Source of the DNA: AP-15 sp963777435
GTDB lineage: Bacteria > Pseudomonadota > Alphaproteobacteria > ATCC43930 > CGMCC-115725
Direction: 5' to 3'
Length of the DNA: 64,000 nt
NCBI GenBank assembly: GCA_963777435.1
Contig: CAVZQT010000003.1
Location: forward strand, 682,001 to 746,000
Under the pieces are notes generated by a model. The model searched no databases. It saw only the letters and a program-made list of their open reading frames with translations, and was not told the origin of the DNA. Shown piece after piece: positions 1 through 10,183 of the stretch. Made by a program: the position numbers and the translations under genes. Position 1 is the first letter of the stretch; every line of letters begins with the position of its first letter.

Positions 1-492
1 CACTTCATCGCCGTGATTCCGATCCTGCTGATCTTTGGCGGCATCGCGCAATTCATCGCCGGGCTGATCAGCTACCGGCGGGCGAGTTCGCTGATGGCGA
101 CGGCGTTCACCTGCTACGGCGCCTTCGCGGTTCTTGCCGCGACCGCGTTTCTGCTGATGAACGGAGGGGCGCTCCCCGCCAGCGGTGGATCCTTGGTGAT
201 CTGGGGCTTCCTGTTGGAGAGCTTTGGCTTCATCTCGTTCGCGCTGTGCTTTGCAGCGCTCGGCATCAACTTGGCATTGGTCGGGATGCTCGGCGCGATC
301 TGCATCGGCTTTGTTCTCGCCGGGATCCCAAATCTCGCGGGTGTTACGAGCGGCGGCTGGGTAGTCATCGGGGAGATCGGCGGCTGGTTTATGGTCGCCT
401 CGGCAATATTCGCCTACTACCTTGGGATGGCTACGCTGGTGAATAGCTCTCGCAAGCGTCCCGCCATGCATATTTTCGGGCGCCCTTGCTGA
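1..492 (+). CDS. GPR1/FUN34/YaaH (SatP) family acetate/succinate transporter, 5' end missing
   Basis: An inner-membrane carrier of the AceTr family, which takes up acetate and succinate with protons. The frame is open from base 1, so the first residues lie outside the window; the GTG at 13 is internal. The signature FGGIAQFIAGLISYRR followed by ATAF.CYGAF matches the YaaH family core. Five or so hydrophobic segments follow in about 160 residues, which fits the C-terminal part of a six-helix protein. The tail (SSRKRPAMHIFGRPC) is basic and cytosolic in character. The next gene starts 285 bp away, so no operon is evident. Family is clear; substrate is by homology only. Confidence 0.85.
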   Translation, partial: HFIAVIPILLIFGGIAQFIAGLISYRRASSLMATAFTCYGAFAVLAATAFLLMNGGALPASGGSLVIWGFLLESFGFISFALCFAALGINLALVGMLGAICIGFVLAGIPNLAGVTSGGWVVIGEIGGWFMVASAIFAYYLGMATLVNSSRKRPAMHIFGRPC

Positions 493-529
493 CCGTGCTC
501 CCAATCACAGCCCGATGATTTGAGCCGAC

Positions 530-581
530 CGGCCCATTCCGATATGCCTTGAGCGCCTGCCGCTTGGGGCATATCGGGCCG
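530..581. repeat. Inverted repeat downstream of the SatP-family gene
   Basis: A perfect 10-bp stem (539-548 with 568-577, CCGATATGCC/GGCATATCGG) closes a 19-base loop, and CGGC/GCCG extends it after an internal loop. It lies 38 bp after the transporter stop. There is no T-tract on either strand, so it is a possible Rho-aided terminator or 3' stabiliser, not a classic intrinsic terminator. Confidence 0.5.
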
Positions 582-777
582 TCCGATCGTTCCCCCTATG
601 AACACTGCGTTAATGACGCTCCCCAGTGCTGGAGCGCTTTTTTGTGCGCGAATATAGCAAGCCCCGCGCGCGGCTATCCCATATAGCAGCCCCGCGGGTG
701 GCGACCGCGAAAGACTGGGACGGTTTTTGCATCGGTGATGTTGTCCGATCATCGGCTATTTCGAGCGGGGGATCAGC

Positions 778-1590
778 ATGCGCCTCAGAATCGGCTACAG
801 ACTGGGATATGAATGCCTCCAACCGGCACCGATGGTGCTGATGTTGAATGTTCACCCGAGCCGGATGCCGGACCTGCTCGTCCCCGATCACATGACGACC
901 GACCCCGATCTTCCCCTTCGGCATTACCGAGACGGCTTTGGCAATCGCTGCGCCCGTCTACTAGCGCCGCCCGGCCTGATCCAACTATCGACCGATGCCG
1001 TCGTCAGCGACACCGGCGAGGCCGATGCCGTGGCTCCCGACGCGCAGCAGCTTCCGGTCGAGGAACTGCCGGACGACAGCCTGGTATTCCTGCTGTCGAG
1101 CCGTTATTGCGAGACCGACCAATTGTCCGATCTGGCGTGGTCATTGTTTGGCAATACCCTCCCGGGCTGGCCCCGGGTTCAGGCGATCTGCGACTATGTC
1201 CACGAGCATTTGTGCTTTGGCTACGAGCACGCGCGGTCAACCAGAACCGCATGGCAGGCGCACAGCGAACGGCTCGGCGTGTGCCGCGACTTTGCCCATC
1301 TCGCGATCACCTTTTGCCGCTGCATGAATATCCCGGCGCGTTATTGCACGGGGTATCTTGGGGATATCGGGGTGCCGCCCGATCCGGCGCCGATGGATTT
1401 CTCAGCCTGGTTCGAGGCTTATCTCGGGGATGCCTGGTACACCTTTGATGCGCGCCATAATACGCCGCGTATCGGCCGCATCTTGATGGCGCGTGGACGG
1501 GACGCTGCTGACGTCGCGATCAGCACGACCTTTGGCCCGAACAAGCTCGTCGGCTTCGAGGTCGTGACCGAGGAGATTACCTTGGCCTGA
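778..1590 (+). CDS. Transglutaminase-like family protein (270 aa)
   Basis: A cytosolic transglutaminase-like/bacterial-type protein with an N-terminal beta region (residues 1-110) and a papain-fold domain (about 130-230). The nucleophile is Cys169 in GVCRDFAHL. The later block MDFSAWFEAYL...YTFDARHN is typical of this subgroup. Where animal transglutaminases have the catalytic His (HAW) this protein has Ser209, and His227 in DARHN is the nearest candidate base. Members of the family are thought to act as peptidases or amide-bond enzymes; the substrate is unknown. The start is the ATG at 778; several plus-strand ORFs upstream are shadows. It converges on the DnaJ-domain gene with a gap of 6 bp. 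Confidence 0.8.
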   Translation: MRLRIGYRLGYECLQPAPMVLMLNVHPSRMPDLLVPDHMTTDPDLPLRHYRDGFGNRCARLLAPPGLIQLSTDAVVSDTGEADAVAPDAQQLPVEELPDDSLVFLLSSRYCETDQLSDLAWSLFGNTLPGWPRVQAICDYVHEHLCFGYEHARSTRTAWQAHSERLGVCRDFAHLAITFCRCMNIPARYCTGYLGDIGVPPDPAPMDFSAWFEAYLGDAWYTFDARHNTPRIGRILMARGRDAADVAISTTFGPNKLVGFEVVTEEITLA

Positions 1591-1596
1591 GATCGC

Positions 1597-2352
1597 TCAT
1601 CGTGCCCGCAGCAATATGTCGCGGGCGCGGTTGATCTGGGTCGCGAGATAGCCCGAGCCGCCGTGGTCGGGGTGCAGTTTGACCATCAGCCGGCGATGGG
1701 CCTCCTTGATTTGCTCGGGGGTGGCGCCGCGCGCGAGGTCGAGGATCGCGTACGCTTCGTCGACCGTCATGTCGCTGCTCGCGGGGCGCGCTCCGCCGGC
1801 TCCCGTGCCGGCTCCGGTCCCGCTGGCGTTGCCTCCGGCGGCCCCGCTCCGGCCCGCGCCGGCCAATTCATCGCGCCAGTCGGGATAGAGCCGGTCGAGA
1901 TAGGCCTCTATCAGCCGCGCACTCTCCTCGTCCGCAGCACGGCATTCGCGCAACAAGGCAAGCAGATCGCCGACGCCGATCTCCTCGATCCGCAGCCCGG
2001 CGAACCGGCCGCGCAATACCGTCCCGGTCATCGTCCCGGTGTCGTGATCGAGGGTCATTCGCAAATATTCGGTCGTAACCGTCGAGCTTTGGCCGCCGCG
2101 CGGCGTGCGATGACGGTCGATCAGGCTGCGCACACGCGACAACAGCGGCAGCGAAAGCGCCAGCGGAAACAGCAAACCCGCGAGTTCGCGCGCCGGCGGG
2201 AACAGAAACAGGCCGATTACTGCTACAGCGGCGATCCCGATCCCCATCCATTTGAGATAGCGGGCGAGCCGCAGAGGGTCGGCATTGACAAAGAGGTTCA
2301 CCAGCAGCAGGAAGCCGACGAGCAGGACCACTCCGCCAAGCAGGAACAGCAC
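1597..2352 (-). CDS. J-domain (DnaJ-like) membrane protein
   Basis: 251 aa. Two hydrophobic segments occupy about residues 1-25 and 35-60, and the J domain is at the C terminus (about 195-251) with the HPD motif at 227-229 in KLHPDHGG. The HPD loop stimulates Hsp70 ATPase, so this is probably a membrane-tethered co-chaperone for DnaK, in the style of Tim14/DjlA. A Gly/Ala-rich linker (GASGTG/GAGTG type) precedes the J domain. It starts 9 bp after the VWA gene stop, so the two are probably co-transcribed. It lacks the zinc-finger and C-terminal domains of true DnaJ. Confidence 0.85.
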   Translation of the reverse strand: MLFLLGGVVLLVGFLLLVNLFVNADPLRLARYLKWMGIGIAAVAVIGLFLFPPARELAGLLFPLALSLPLLSRVRSLIDRHRTPRGGQSSTVTTEYLRMTLDHDTGTMTGTVLRGRFAGLRIEEIGVGDLLALLRECRAADEESARLIEAYLDRLYPDWRDELAGAGRSGAAGGNASGTGAGTGAGGARPASSDMTVDEAYAILDLARGATPEQIKEAHRRLMVKLHPDHGGSGYLATQINRARDILLRAR

Positions 2353-2361
2353 CGCCGCCGC

Positions 2362-3069
2362 CTACTTTTTAAGCTGAGAGGTGAGTTGCTGCACCGCGCC
2401 GCCCTTGCCCTCGCCATAGGCGCTGAGCGCCCGGTAGCCACCGGCGGCATAAACCGCGACCGCCGCGAGCAACTCCTTCAGACGGCCGGCGCTGGTGAGG
2501 TCGAAGCCTAAATAGGCGCCGTGCGACAGGTTCGCCATCTGCTTGAACGCCGCCGCCGCGGTTGGGTCGCGGCCTTCGTGAAACAGGAAAATCGGCACAC
2601 CGAGCAATCCCAATTCGCCGGCCAGCCGGCACAAGCGGTCGACTTTTTCCTCCATCGCATCGCCGACAAAGACCAGCGCGTTGACCCGGCGCTTGCCGGT
2701 TTCGCGGATCGCGTGGCTCAATATCCGCTCGATCTGGGTCTCGCCGCCGACACAAAAAACCGAGCGCATGATGCGGTGCAGTTCGGTGGCACTCGTCACC
2801 CAGCGGCTCGCCTTGCATTCGGCAAAGCCGCGATAAAAGACGAGCTGGATTTCGAGCCCGCCCAAAGCCGCGGTCGCCTCGAACATCTCGCCCTGGATCT
2901 GGCAGGCGCGGTCCCAAGTCGGGCCGCGGCTGGCGGTGGCGTCGAGCGCAAAAATCAGCCGGCCGCGGCCTGAATCGGCGCGCGCCGGCGCCTGTTTGAG
3001 CTTTTCGAGAAAGTCCGCGACTTCCGCTGAATGGCGTTCGGTCGGCAGCGTCTTTCCGTTGTCGCTCAT
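2362..3069 (-). CDS. VWA-domain protein
   Basis: 235 aa. A von Willebrand factor A fold begins at about residue 35: GRLIFALDATASRGPTWD carries a D.T.S pattern close to the MIDAS D.S.S motif, and a Rossmann-like series of beta/alpha elements follows (LGGLEIQLVFYRGF; NALVFVGDAMEE; VPIFLFHEG). No signal peptide, so likely cytosolic. It sits 10 bp from the molybdopterin oxidoreductase upstream and 9 bp from the J-domain gene downstream; all three share a strand and are probably one operon. Its partner is not evident; the pairing suggests help in assembly or quality control, which is inference. Confidence 0.8.
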   Translation of the reverse strand: MSDNGKTLPTERHSAEVADFLEKLKQAPARADSGRGRLIFALDATASRGPTWDRACQIQGEMFEATAALGGLEIQLVFYRGFAECKASRWVTSATELHRIMRSVFCVGGETQIERILSHAIRETGKRRVNALVFVGDAMEEKVDRLCRLAGELGLLGVPIFLFHEGRDPTAAAAFKQMANLSHGAYLGFDLTSAGRLKELLAAVAVYAAGGYRALSAYGEGKGGAVQQLTSQLKK

Positions 3070-3079
3070 CGTGCGGTTC

Positions 3080-5140
3080 TCATGCCGGCCGCAGCCACAC
3101 CGAGGTGTCGTGGAACACGGCGCCGCCGCGTGGCAACCCCGGATCGGCGCTGGTCAAGAGATTGATGCCGATCCCCTCGTCAAAGGCATGGTTGGGCCAG
3201 ATCCCTTCGACGATCACGACGCGCTGTTGCAGCCCATCAAAGGCGCGGGCATGCACGATGACACTGCCCTTGGCATTGCCGATCCGCACGCGGTCGCCCT
3301 CGGCAAGACCGAGGGCGGCGAGGGCCAACGGGTGGATCAGTGCCATTGGGCGGCCCTCGCGCGCGATGCCCGATGGCGTGTTGTTAAAACTCGTGTTCAG
3401 AAACGAGCGGGAAGGGGCGGCGACAAGCCGGAACGGCCGGTCGGGATCACCGTCATCGGTGACCGCGACATGGTCGGGAAAGGCCGGCAGCCTCGCGTGA
3501 TCATGGCCGAGCGCGCCCCAATCGGCGCGAAAGTGGAATTTCTTGTCGGCGTGCCCAAAGCCGTCGAGGAAGTGGTGGGTTTCGAACGCCGGACAGCAAT
3601 CGAGCCAGCCCTCTTCCGGAAATTCGGCCGCCCCGGGGAGGCCGCTCGCCCGCAATGTGTGATCGATCAATTCGAGAGGGGTCATCTCGAACCCGGGATG
3701 ATGCGCGCCAAGGCGATCGGCCAATGCACAGATTACATCGTGGTTCGAGCGGCATTCGGCATAGGGCGGCAGGATCGCGCGCGACAATTGCAGGTAGGTG
3801 TGCGCGCCCGCGGTGTAGAAATCGTCGTGTTCAAGAAACGTTGTTGCCGGCAGCACGATGTCGGCCATCGCCGCGGTCTCGGTCATAAATTGCTCGTGGA
3901 CGCAGACGAACAGATCGTCGCGCGCAAAGCCCTGATGGACCAGCCCCGATTCCGGGGCGACGGCCATCGGGTTGGTATTCTGGATAAAGAGAGCGGCGAC
4001 TGGCGGGCCGTCGCCGAGGTCATGGCGATCGCCGGTCAGGATCGGGCCGATGCGCGATTGATCGAGCCGGCGGGTGGTAGGGTCGAGCACGTCGAGTCCC
4101 TCAAGCAAAGTGCGGTCGAGCGCCACCAGACCGTGGTTCGATTGCAACGCGCCGCCGCCCTCATACGCCCAGGCGCCGGTCACGGTCGGCAGGCAGGTCA
4201 CTGAGAAAAGCTGCACCGACCCGTTGCGCGAGCGCGAAAAACCGTAGCCGACGCGAATGTAGCTGCGCTTTGTACGGCCGTAGAGCCGCGCGAAGTCGAC
4301 GATTGCGTCTTCCGGAATGCCGGTAATCGCCGCTGCCCAGGCCGGGTCGCGGGTGGCCAGATGTGCTTCGAGCCCGACTGGGTCGTTGGCATAGCGCGCC
4401 ATGTATTCGCGGTCGGCATAGCCCTCCTTGAACAGCACATGCATGACCGCGCAGGCGAGTGCCCCGTCGGTGCCGGGCAGCGGCATCAGATGCAGATCGG
4501 CGGCCTCGGCGCTGGCGGTGCGATAGGGATCGATCACGACCAGCTTGGCGCCGCGCTCGCGCCGCGCCGCGGTGATGTGGGTCATCACATTGACCTGGGT
4601 CGAGACCGGGTTGCCGCCCCAGACGACGATCAAATCGGCTTTGGCCATTTCGCGGCCGTCGACCCCGCGCAACGCCCCGACGCCAGCCCGCCAGCCGATG
4701 GCGGTCAGCATGCTGCAGATCGTCAGATCCTCGCGCGAATAATGCATCACGTGGCGCAGCCGGTTGATGCCGTCGCGCTGCACCAGCCCCATCGTGCCGG
4801 AGTAGTAATATGGCCACACCGCCTCCGAGCCGTGACGTTGCGCGGCGCGGGTCAGAGCTTCGGCGACTTCGTCGAGTGCGTCGTCCCAGGAAATCTGCGC
4901 AAAAGCGGGGCGGCCAACGCCCTTGTCGTCGACCCGCCGCAATGGCTGCGACAGCCGGTCGGGATGATGCTGGCGCTCGGCATAGCGCGCGACCTTGGCG
5001 CACACCACGCCCTGCGTGTAGGTCTGGCTCGCCGCTCCGTGAATTCGCCCGATGCGGTCGCCGCCGATGCGCTCGACTTCGAGCGCGCACGCACTCGGGC
5101 AATCATGCGGGCAAACGCTGGGCAAAATGTCGAGAGGCAA
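3080..5140 (-). CDS. Molybdopterin-dependent oxidoreductase (Mo/W-bisPGD family)
   Basis: 686 aa. An N-terminal 4Fe-4S motif (C10-x3-C14-x3-C18 in CPHDCPSAC, with a further Cys near 48 in GVVCAKV) is followed by the pterin-binding core: DLIVVWGGNPVSTQVN, KLVVIDPYRTASAEAADLHL, FIQNTNPMAVAPESG, and a C-terminal dinucleotide-binding barrel (about 570-686). No Tat signal is visible, so it is probably cytosolic. The Mo ligand position is not a clear Cys or Sec. The physiological substrate cannot be read from the sequence; formate dehydrogenase-like annotation would be too specific. It heads a likely operon with the VWA and J-domain genes. Confidence 0.85.
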   Translation of the reverse strand: MPLDILPSVCPHDCPSACALEVERIGGDRIGRIHGAASQTYTQGVVCAKVARYAERQHHPDRLSQPLRRVDDKGVGRPAFAQISWDDALDEVAEALTRAAQRHGSEAVWPYYYSGTMGLVQRDGINRLRHVMHYSREDLTICSMLTAIGWRAGVGALRGVDGREMAKADLIVVWGGNPVSTQVNVMTHITAARRERGAKLVVIDPYRTASAEAADLHLMPLPGTDGALACAVMHVLFKEGYADREYMARYANDPVGLEAHLATRDPAWAAAITGIPEDAIVDFARLYGRTKRSYIRVGYGFSRSRNGSVQLFSVTCLPTVTGAWAYEGGGALQSNHGLVALDRTLLEGLDVLDPTTRRLDQSRIGPILTGDRHDLGDGPPVAALFIQNTNPMAVAPESGLVHQGFARDDLFVCVHEQFMTETAAMADIVLPATTFLEHDDFYTAGAHTYLQLSRAILPPYAECRSNHDVICALADRLGAHHPGFEMTPLELIDHTLRASGLPGAAEFPEEGWLDCCPAFETHHFLDGFGHADKKFHFRADWGALGHDHARLPAFPDHVAVTDDGDPDRPFRLVAAPSRSFLNTSFNNTPSGIAREGRPMALIHPLALAALGLAEGDRVRIGNAKGSVIVHARAFDGLQQRVVIVEGIWPNHAFDEGIGINLLTSADPGLPRGGAVFHDTSVWLRPA

Positions 5141-5327
5141 GGTAATGCTCCGCCGTATTATTTGGTGCGACCGGAGCTAGGAATATAAGGACGGGACGGG
5201 CGGGTCGATAGCTGGAAGGGCATTGGCACGACGAAACCCGCGAACGGCTAAGCTGGATCCTTGGCACCACGATACGCCACAGCGCGCAAATTCGAACCCA
5301 TCCGGCCTAGTAACGCTAATAATGAAC

Positions 5328-7659
5328 TCAGTGAGTTTTTCCGCCTGCTGCGATTAACCGATAATAACGATGGTACCCTGATGCATCAGCAATTGTCTTG
5401 TACGCCTGCTGCGATATCGAAATATCTGATTGCAATGTGCTGAAAGGGCCTGAACATGAATGGCCGGCGAGAAGAGAGTATTTGACGCCGGGCTCGAGGA
5501 TGCTGGTCTTGATCGACAGCCCCTTCTTTGTTAGGAAAGCTCTTGTCCCAAACGGGCGCGCCAAAGGATCTCCAACAAAAACACCTTGGGTTGGAAGCTC
5601 CACTGATTTGGTGTACGCCTCGACCACGGTGTTGCCGCTAAAGTAAGTATTTACCAAGACCGAAGCTTGTGGAAATTTGCGATAATCGGAACTCGGCTCG
5701 GTAACAGTGCCGTAACTCGCCGTAACACCTGCTTGCAGCCAATCCAGCACGCTCATTTGGACGCGTTCGAGAAGCGCCCCTCCGAACGAGGTCAAGTGAT
5801 CGGCGACCGCGCCGGGCAGATATTTATTGCTGTTGAGCGCCGGAACTGCCGCCAGAGAGGTTTCATAGAATAAGACGTTTGTAGCGTTCTGAATGAAGTC
5901 ACTGCCGGTGCCGGCGGAGTTGTCGATGTAAATCATATGCAAGCCGTTCGGATGATTCCAATAAACAGCGGTGCCCTCGAAATCCTGATAGCGCGGATTA
6001 CTCCGCACCGCGTCTGTCGTTCGAATAAAATATCCGGTTCCCGACGGTAGCGTTTGCGCCGCGGATGCGCCCCCATCGATCAGCGATAGTGAATCCTGAA
6101 GAGTGAAGCCCGCAACCATCATCGCAGGACGAAATTTCAGGTCGGTGTAGGGCTGAACCGAGCCATTATTGTAATACGGATTGGCCGCACCGGCCGCACC
6201 GTAGCCGACGGAAAACGCTGTCGTTAGCCCGACACCCCCTCCCACCGACCACGGCTGGGTCCAAGTAATCGCGTAAGCTTGTATATTAGGGCCCAACTGC
6301 GGCATCCACCTTTGACTTTATGGTGGTAAAATCCTTTGCCGAAATTGAGAAATTTGCTTCGTTGCTTGCGACGAACGGAAACTCGAGGTGAACTATATTC
6401 TGATGGGGGATCCGATGTTTGAGCTGGTAATACTGACCGACGATAACCGATTGCGGATCGCTGTCATTGACCACGACCGCGATTTCCGCTGGCTGAATCC
6501 CACTGCGCGGGACCAACAAGGAAATCGGCTGACCCCGATCGCTTCCGACGACGGACACGGGCTCCATACCAGGGCTGGAGCAGGTCGGTCGCGGGGGAGG
6601 GGAGTTGCCGGCGAACTCGACCACGATCAATGCGCTTCCGACAGCGCTGCGACCGGCCGGGTCGGTCACGGTGTATGCGAAGCTTGAAGCTTTTGTTGCG
6701 GTGACCGGTCCCGGCGTAAATTTGAGGCCGGTCAGCTGAGCTGGCGTCAAACGCTGGCCCATCGTCACCGGCGTCAGCCCGTCGGCAAGCATCACGGTTC
6801 CGCCGCTCGGGAGAGCGGAGACTTTGATGCTGAGACGCGAGGAGGGATAGTTCGGCTCGCTCGGCGCGATGATCCCGATTGCCGTTGCCGGACTCTTGGC
6901 CGGAACAATCAAGTGGGTCGGCATGGTTAAAGGCTGCGGCGGGTCAAAGAACACGCCGCTGACCACGCCACAGCATCCCTGGTCGGCAGTGCTTGTTATG
7001 TCGAAAATCACATGCCCGCTGACCTGCCAGGTGATGTACACGCCGCTGGCATAGTTTGAGAGGTTCTCGGTCGAAAGGACGGCTCCGGAGCTTGCGTCCT
7101 TTACGGTTATTCTCTGTCTGAACCCTCCATTGTAAGCATCCAAAGCATAGAGGCTCACTTTGTGAGGGAGCCCATCCGTTAGATTGAGATCGATCGAGAA
7201 GCTCGTCAGGGTCGACCAGTTGGACCACGATCCGGCCGATTTGCCCGGGCTTTTCAGCACCCGTGGATCATCGGTGGAAGCTATCGCCGTGTTCGGAGGA
7301 GCGCTGAACGTCAGCTTTGCATAGCCGGGAAGCTTGGCCGCCTGGCTTGCCAGATCATATCCCTCCGATCCGTAATGGCCGAGCCATGCGCCCTTGTTCT
7401 TGGTGTCGATGCCTAAAATCGCCGCCGTTGCTCTTACTGCAGAAAGCGATGGCTCTCGCGTTGCTGCGGCACCGGGCGGGGCAACTGCAGCACTAAGCGG
7501 GCCAGTGGCGGTCGCCGCCCCCTTTGAAGGCGGGGCATCGGCGGCCAATGCAAAGCCGCATGACCAACATAGAAGAAAAATCGAAAAGATTTGCGCCAAT
7601 GCCGTCGAGATCGAAATGCCGAGCTGTCGGCATAGCGTTCTAAATTTCAAGTCCAGCAA
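5328..7659 (-). pseudogene. TIGR03790-like secreted protein, split by a frameshift
   Basis: Two ORFs (7659-6286 and 6305-5328) make one protein of about 775 aa if a single base is removed from GGGCCC near 6291. The first ORF stops right after VDAAVGP; the second carries GPNIQAYAITW in the other frame. Part 1 begins with a signal peptide (TTG start at 7659; LAAD cleavage region), a beta-sandwich-like domain (GAWLGHYGSEGYDLA) and an Ig-like repeat. The TIGR03790 core starts at QYYQLKHRIPHQNIVHL and continues in part 2 (DHLTSFGGALL, ASYGTVTEP, GVFVGDPLARPFG). TIGR03790 is a family of unknown function restricted to genomes with PEP-CTERM/exosortase sorting. Either a real lesion or a base-call error. 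Confidence 0.75.
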
Positions 7660-7734
7660 TCTTTGTTACATTCTTAGCAGGCCGGCGCGTCCACCAAACC
7701 TCACGGGCCGTGGCCTAGGCCTCGAGCGGTTTGG

Positions 7735-8583
7735 TCAGATCTCGTAGTCCGGCAGGCTCTGATCCATTTCCAGGGCCGGAACCGCACCCTGCGACCAGGC
7801 GACGATGCGCGCCGGCACACCGGCGACCGTCGCCCGCGGCGGCACATTGGTCAACACGACGCTGCCGGCGCCGACCTTGGCCTCGCGGCCGATCTCGACA
7901 TTCCCAAGCACCTTGGCGCCGGTGCACAGCAGGACGCCGTCGCGCACTTTGGGGTGGCGGTCGCCGCGCTCCTTGCCGGTGCCGCCCAGGGTCACCTCGT
8001 GCAGGATCGAAACATCGTTACCGATCACCGCGGTTTCGCCGACGACAAGACCGGTGGCATGATCGATAAACACACCCGTTCCGACCGGAACCGCCGGATG
8101 GATGTCGACCGCGAAAACTTCGGAAGCGCGGCTCTGCAGGTAATGAGCGAGGTCATGGCGCCCGACGCGCAACAGCCAATGAGCGACGCGGTGCCATTCC
8201 AGCGCATGAAAACCTTTATAGTAAAGGAACGGGGTCAAATAGCTCTCGGCAGCCGGGTCGCGGGTGCGGATCGCGCTAAGATCGGCCGCAGCGGCGGCGA
8301 TGATCGCCGGCTCGTCCGCCATTGCCGATCCGACGAGATCGGTCAGCCGTGCTGCCGATAGCGCGGCATCCGCGAGCTTGTGGGCCAGCAACCCGCCAAG
8401 CGCCGAGGCGAGGGTGTCGTGGCACAGCACGGCATTCTCGATGAGCCTGGCCAGGATCTCCTCGCGGGCCGCCACGCGCGCTGCTTCCGCGCACAATGCC
8501 GGCCACAGCTCGAACTCGGCCGGCGATGGAGGCTGCGGCCGCGATCGGGGGGCGGCAAGGGCGGCAAAGCCGATGTCGTTCAT
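7735..8583 (-). CDS. cysE: Serine O-acetyltransferase
   Basis: Makes O-acetylserine from serine and acetyl-CoA, the first step of cysteine synthesis, in the cytosol. 282 aa, with an N-terminal helical region and a C-terminal left-handed beta-helix of hexapeptide repeats. The catalytic block HPAVPVGTGVFIDHATG and the tail GNVEIGREAKVGAGSVVL are characteristic. I chose the ATG at 8583 (MNDIGFAALA) over the ORF start at 8649, because it matches the usual N-terminal length and has a GGAG some 14 bases before it. The C-terminal tail ends LEMDQSLPDYEI, the Ile-ended type that can bind O-acetylserine sulfhydrylase CysK. Confidence 0.93.
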   Translation of the reverse strand: MNDIGFAALAAPRSRPQPPSPAEFELWPALCAEAARVAAREEILARLIENAVLCHDTLASALGGLLAHKLADAALSAARLTDLVGSAMADEPAIIAAAAADLSAIRTRDPAAESYLTPFLYYKGFHALEWHRVAHWLLRVGRHDLAHYLQSRASEVFAVDIHPAVPVGTGVFIDHATGLVVGETAVIGNDVSILHEVTLGGTGKERGDRHPKVRDGVLLCTGAKVLGNVEIGREAKVGAGSVVLTNVPPRATVAGVPARIVAWSQGAVPALEMDQSLPDYEI

Positions 8584-8701
8584 AGGCCGCTTTGCTCCGT
8601 TTCGAGACAAGCTATCATGATAGGAAGGGTGCGACAGGGGTATGCGCAAGCCCCTATTTTAGCGCCTTGATGATCTGCTCCCCTCCGAGGGAGAGAGGAG
8701 A

Positions 8702-10030
8702 ATGTTGAGCATGGCCATGACCGACCGTTTTGATCTACCGGTCACCGCGGCCTCAGCCGAGGCGGTCGTGGAGTACACCGCCGCGATCGACCTGCTGCTG
8801 TCGGCCAATATCGGCGCCGAGTTCAGGTTCGCGCGGGCGCTGGCCGCCGACCCTGATTTCGCGCTCGCCCATATCGCGCAGGCCCGATTGCTGCAAATGC
8901 AGGCTCGCATGGCCGACGCACGCGCCGCGGCGGAGCGGGCACAGTCGCTCGCATCGCGGCTCTCGCCGCGTGAGCAGGGCCATATCGGCGTCGTTGCCGC
9001 AGCAATCCGCGGTAATGCTTCGGAGGCGTTGCAGATGGTGCGCGCCCACGCGGCCGAATACCCGCGCGATGCGCTGCCATTGTCATTGGCTCTCGGTGTC
9101 TTCGGGCTGTTGGGGTTCAGCGGCCGGCGCGACCATCACGAAGCGCAACTCGATCTGCTAAAAGAACTGGCGCCGCATTGGCCGGAGGATTGGTGGTTTT
9201 TGGGCTATCTCGGCTGGGCGCAGATCGAGACCGGCGCGGTCGCGGAGGGAACTCGCCGTGTTGAACGTTCGCTGGCGCTCAACCCGCGCAACGCCCACGG
9301 TGCGCATCAGCGGGCGCACGGCTTTTTCGAAGCCGGTGACGCCGAGGGCGGCGCCGCTTTCCTGTCGGATTGGCTGCCGGATTACGAGCGCGCCGGCCAC
9401 CTGCACTGTCACTTATCTTGGCACCTGGCATTGTTTGAGTTGGCGCGCGGCAACAGCGAGCAGGCGATGGCGATCTACCGCGAGGCGATCCGGCCGACCG
9501 TCGCGTTGTCGGCGCCGATGCTGAGCCTGGCGGATTCGGCCTCGTTCCTGTGGCGCTGGCAGCTCTATGGTGCCAGCCCCGAACTGGACCAGGAATGGGC
9601 CGAGGTCGCGGCGCACGCCCGAAAGCACTTTCCGCAGGCGAGCCTTGCTTTCGCCGATCTGCACGCGGCATTGGCGGAGGCGGCAATGGGCGATGATCTG
9701 GCGGCACGAAACCGCGTTGCGGGTTTGAAAGACTTAGCGGGTGCAAACCGGCTGCCGCCGGGCGCGGTGGCGCCGGCCCTTTGCGAGGCGGCGGCGGCAT
9801 TTGCGCGCCGAGAGCCAGCTGAAGCCGCGCGGGTTCTCGAAGCGGCGCTCGCCGATCTGCCGCGCATCGGCGGCAGTCACGCGCAACGCGAAGTGTTCGA
9901 GGATACGCTGATCGTCGCCTACATCGGATCGCGCCAACCGGCAAAGGCCGAAGCACTCCTACGCAATCGACTGGGCCGCCGGCCATCGATCCGCGACCAG
10001 GAATGGCTGCGGCGGTGCTCAAGCGCATGA
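8702..10030 (+). CDS. TPR-repeat protein (TTC38-like)
   Basis: 442 aa of paired helices with tetratricopeptide character throughout, such as ARALAADPDFALAHIAQARLL and RVERSLALNPRNAHGAHQRAH. The block HQRAHGFFEAGDAEGGAAFL followed by HLHCHLSWHLALFEL is typical of the TTC38/TPR38 family. No signal peptide. The role is presumably protein-protein contact; the partner is unknown. A strong GGAGAGAGGAG lies just before the ATG at 8702, with in-frame ATGs at 8711 and 8717 that could also be used. It precedes metG on the same strand with a gap of about 150 bp. Confidence 0.8.
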   Translation: MLSMAMTDRFDLPVTAASAEAVVEYTAAIDLLLSANIGAEFRFARALAADPDFALAHIAQARLLQMQARMADARAAAERAQSLASRLSPREQGHIGVVAAAIRGNASEALQMVRAHAAEYPRDALPLSLALGVFGLLGFSGRRDHHEAQLDLLKELAPHWPEDWWFLGYLGWAQIETGAVAEGTRRVERSLALNPRNAHGAHQRAHGFFEAGDAEGGAAFLSDWLPDYERAGHLHCHLSWHLALFELARGNSEQAMAIYREAIRPTVALSAPMLSLADSASFLWRWQLYGASPELDQEWAEVAAHARKHFPQASLAFADLHAALAEAAMGDDLAARNRVAGLKDLAGANRLPPGAVAPALCEAAAAFARREPAEAARVLEAALADLPRIGGSHAQREVFEDTLIVAYIGSRQPAKAEALLRNRLGRRPSIRDQEWLRRCSSA

Positions 10031-10183
10031 GCCGGCATCCCGCCAGCCGGGCGGCGGAGTGCTGCGTTGCTAGGCATCCGCGCCGAAATCAGCCCTGACA
10101 AGTATTTCGGCCCTGACCGGCGCAATCCTGGAACGCGATCGGGGGAAGACCACTTACCAGCTTTATCGGCTTCGGAGAGAGCA

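Noticed and set aside
2936..4204. A 422-aa plus-strand frame over the molybdopterin oxidoreductase
   Set aside because: It is antisense to a gene with clear family motifs and reads as arginine-rich low-complexity; a shadow of high-GC codon bias.
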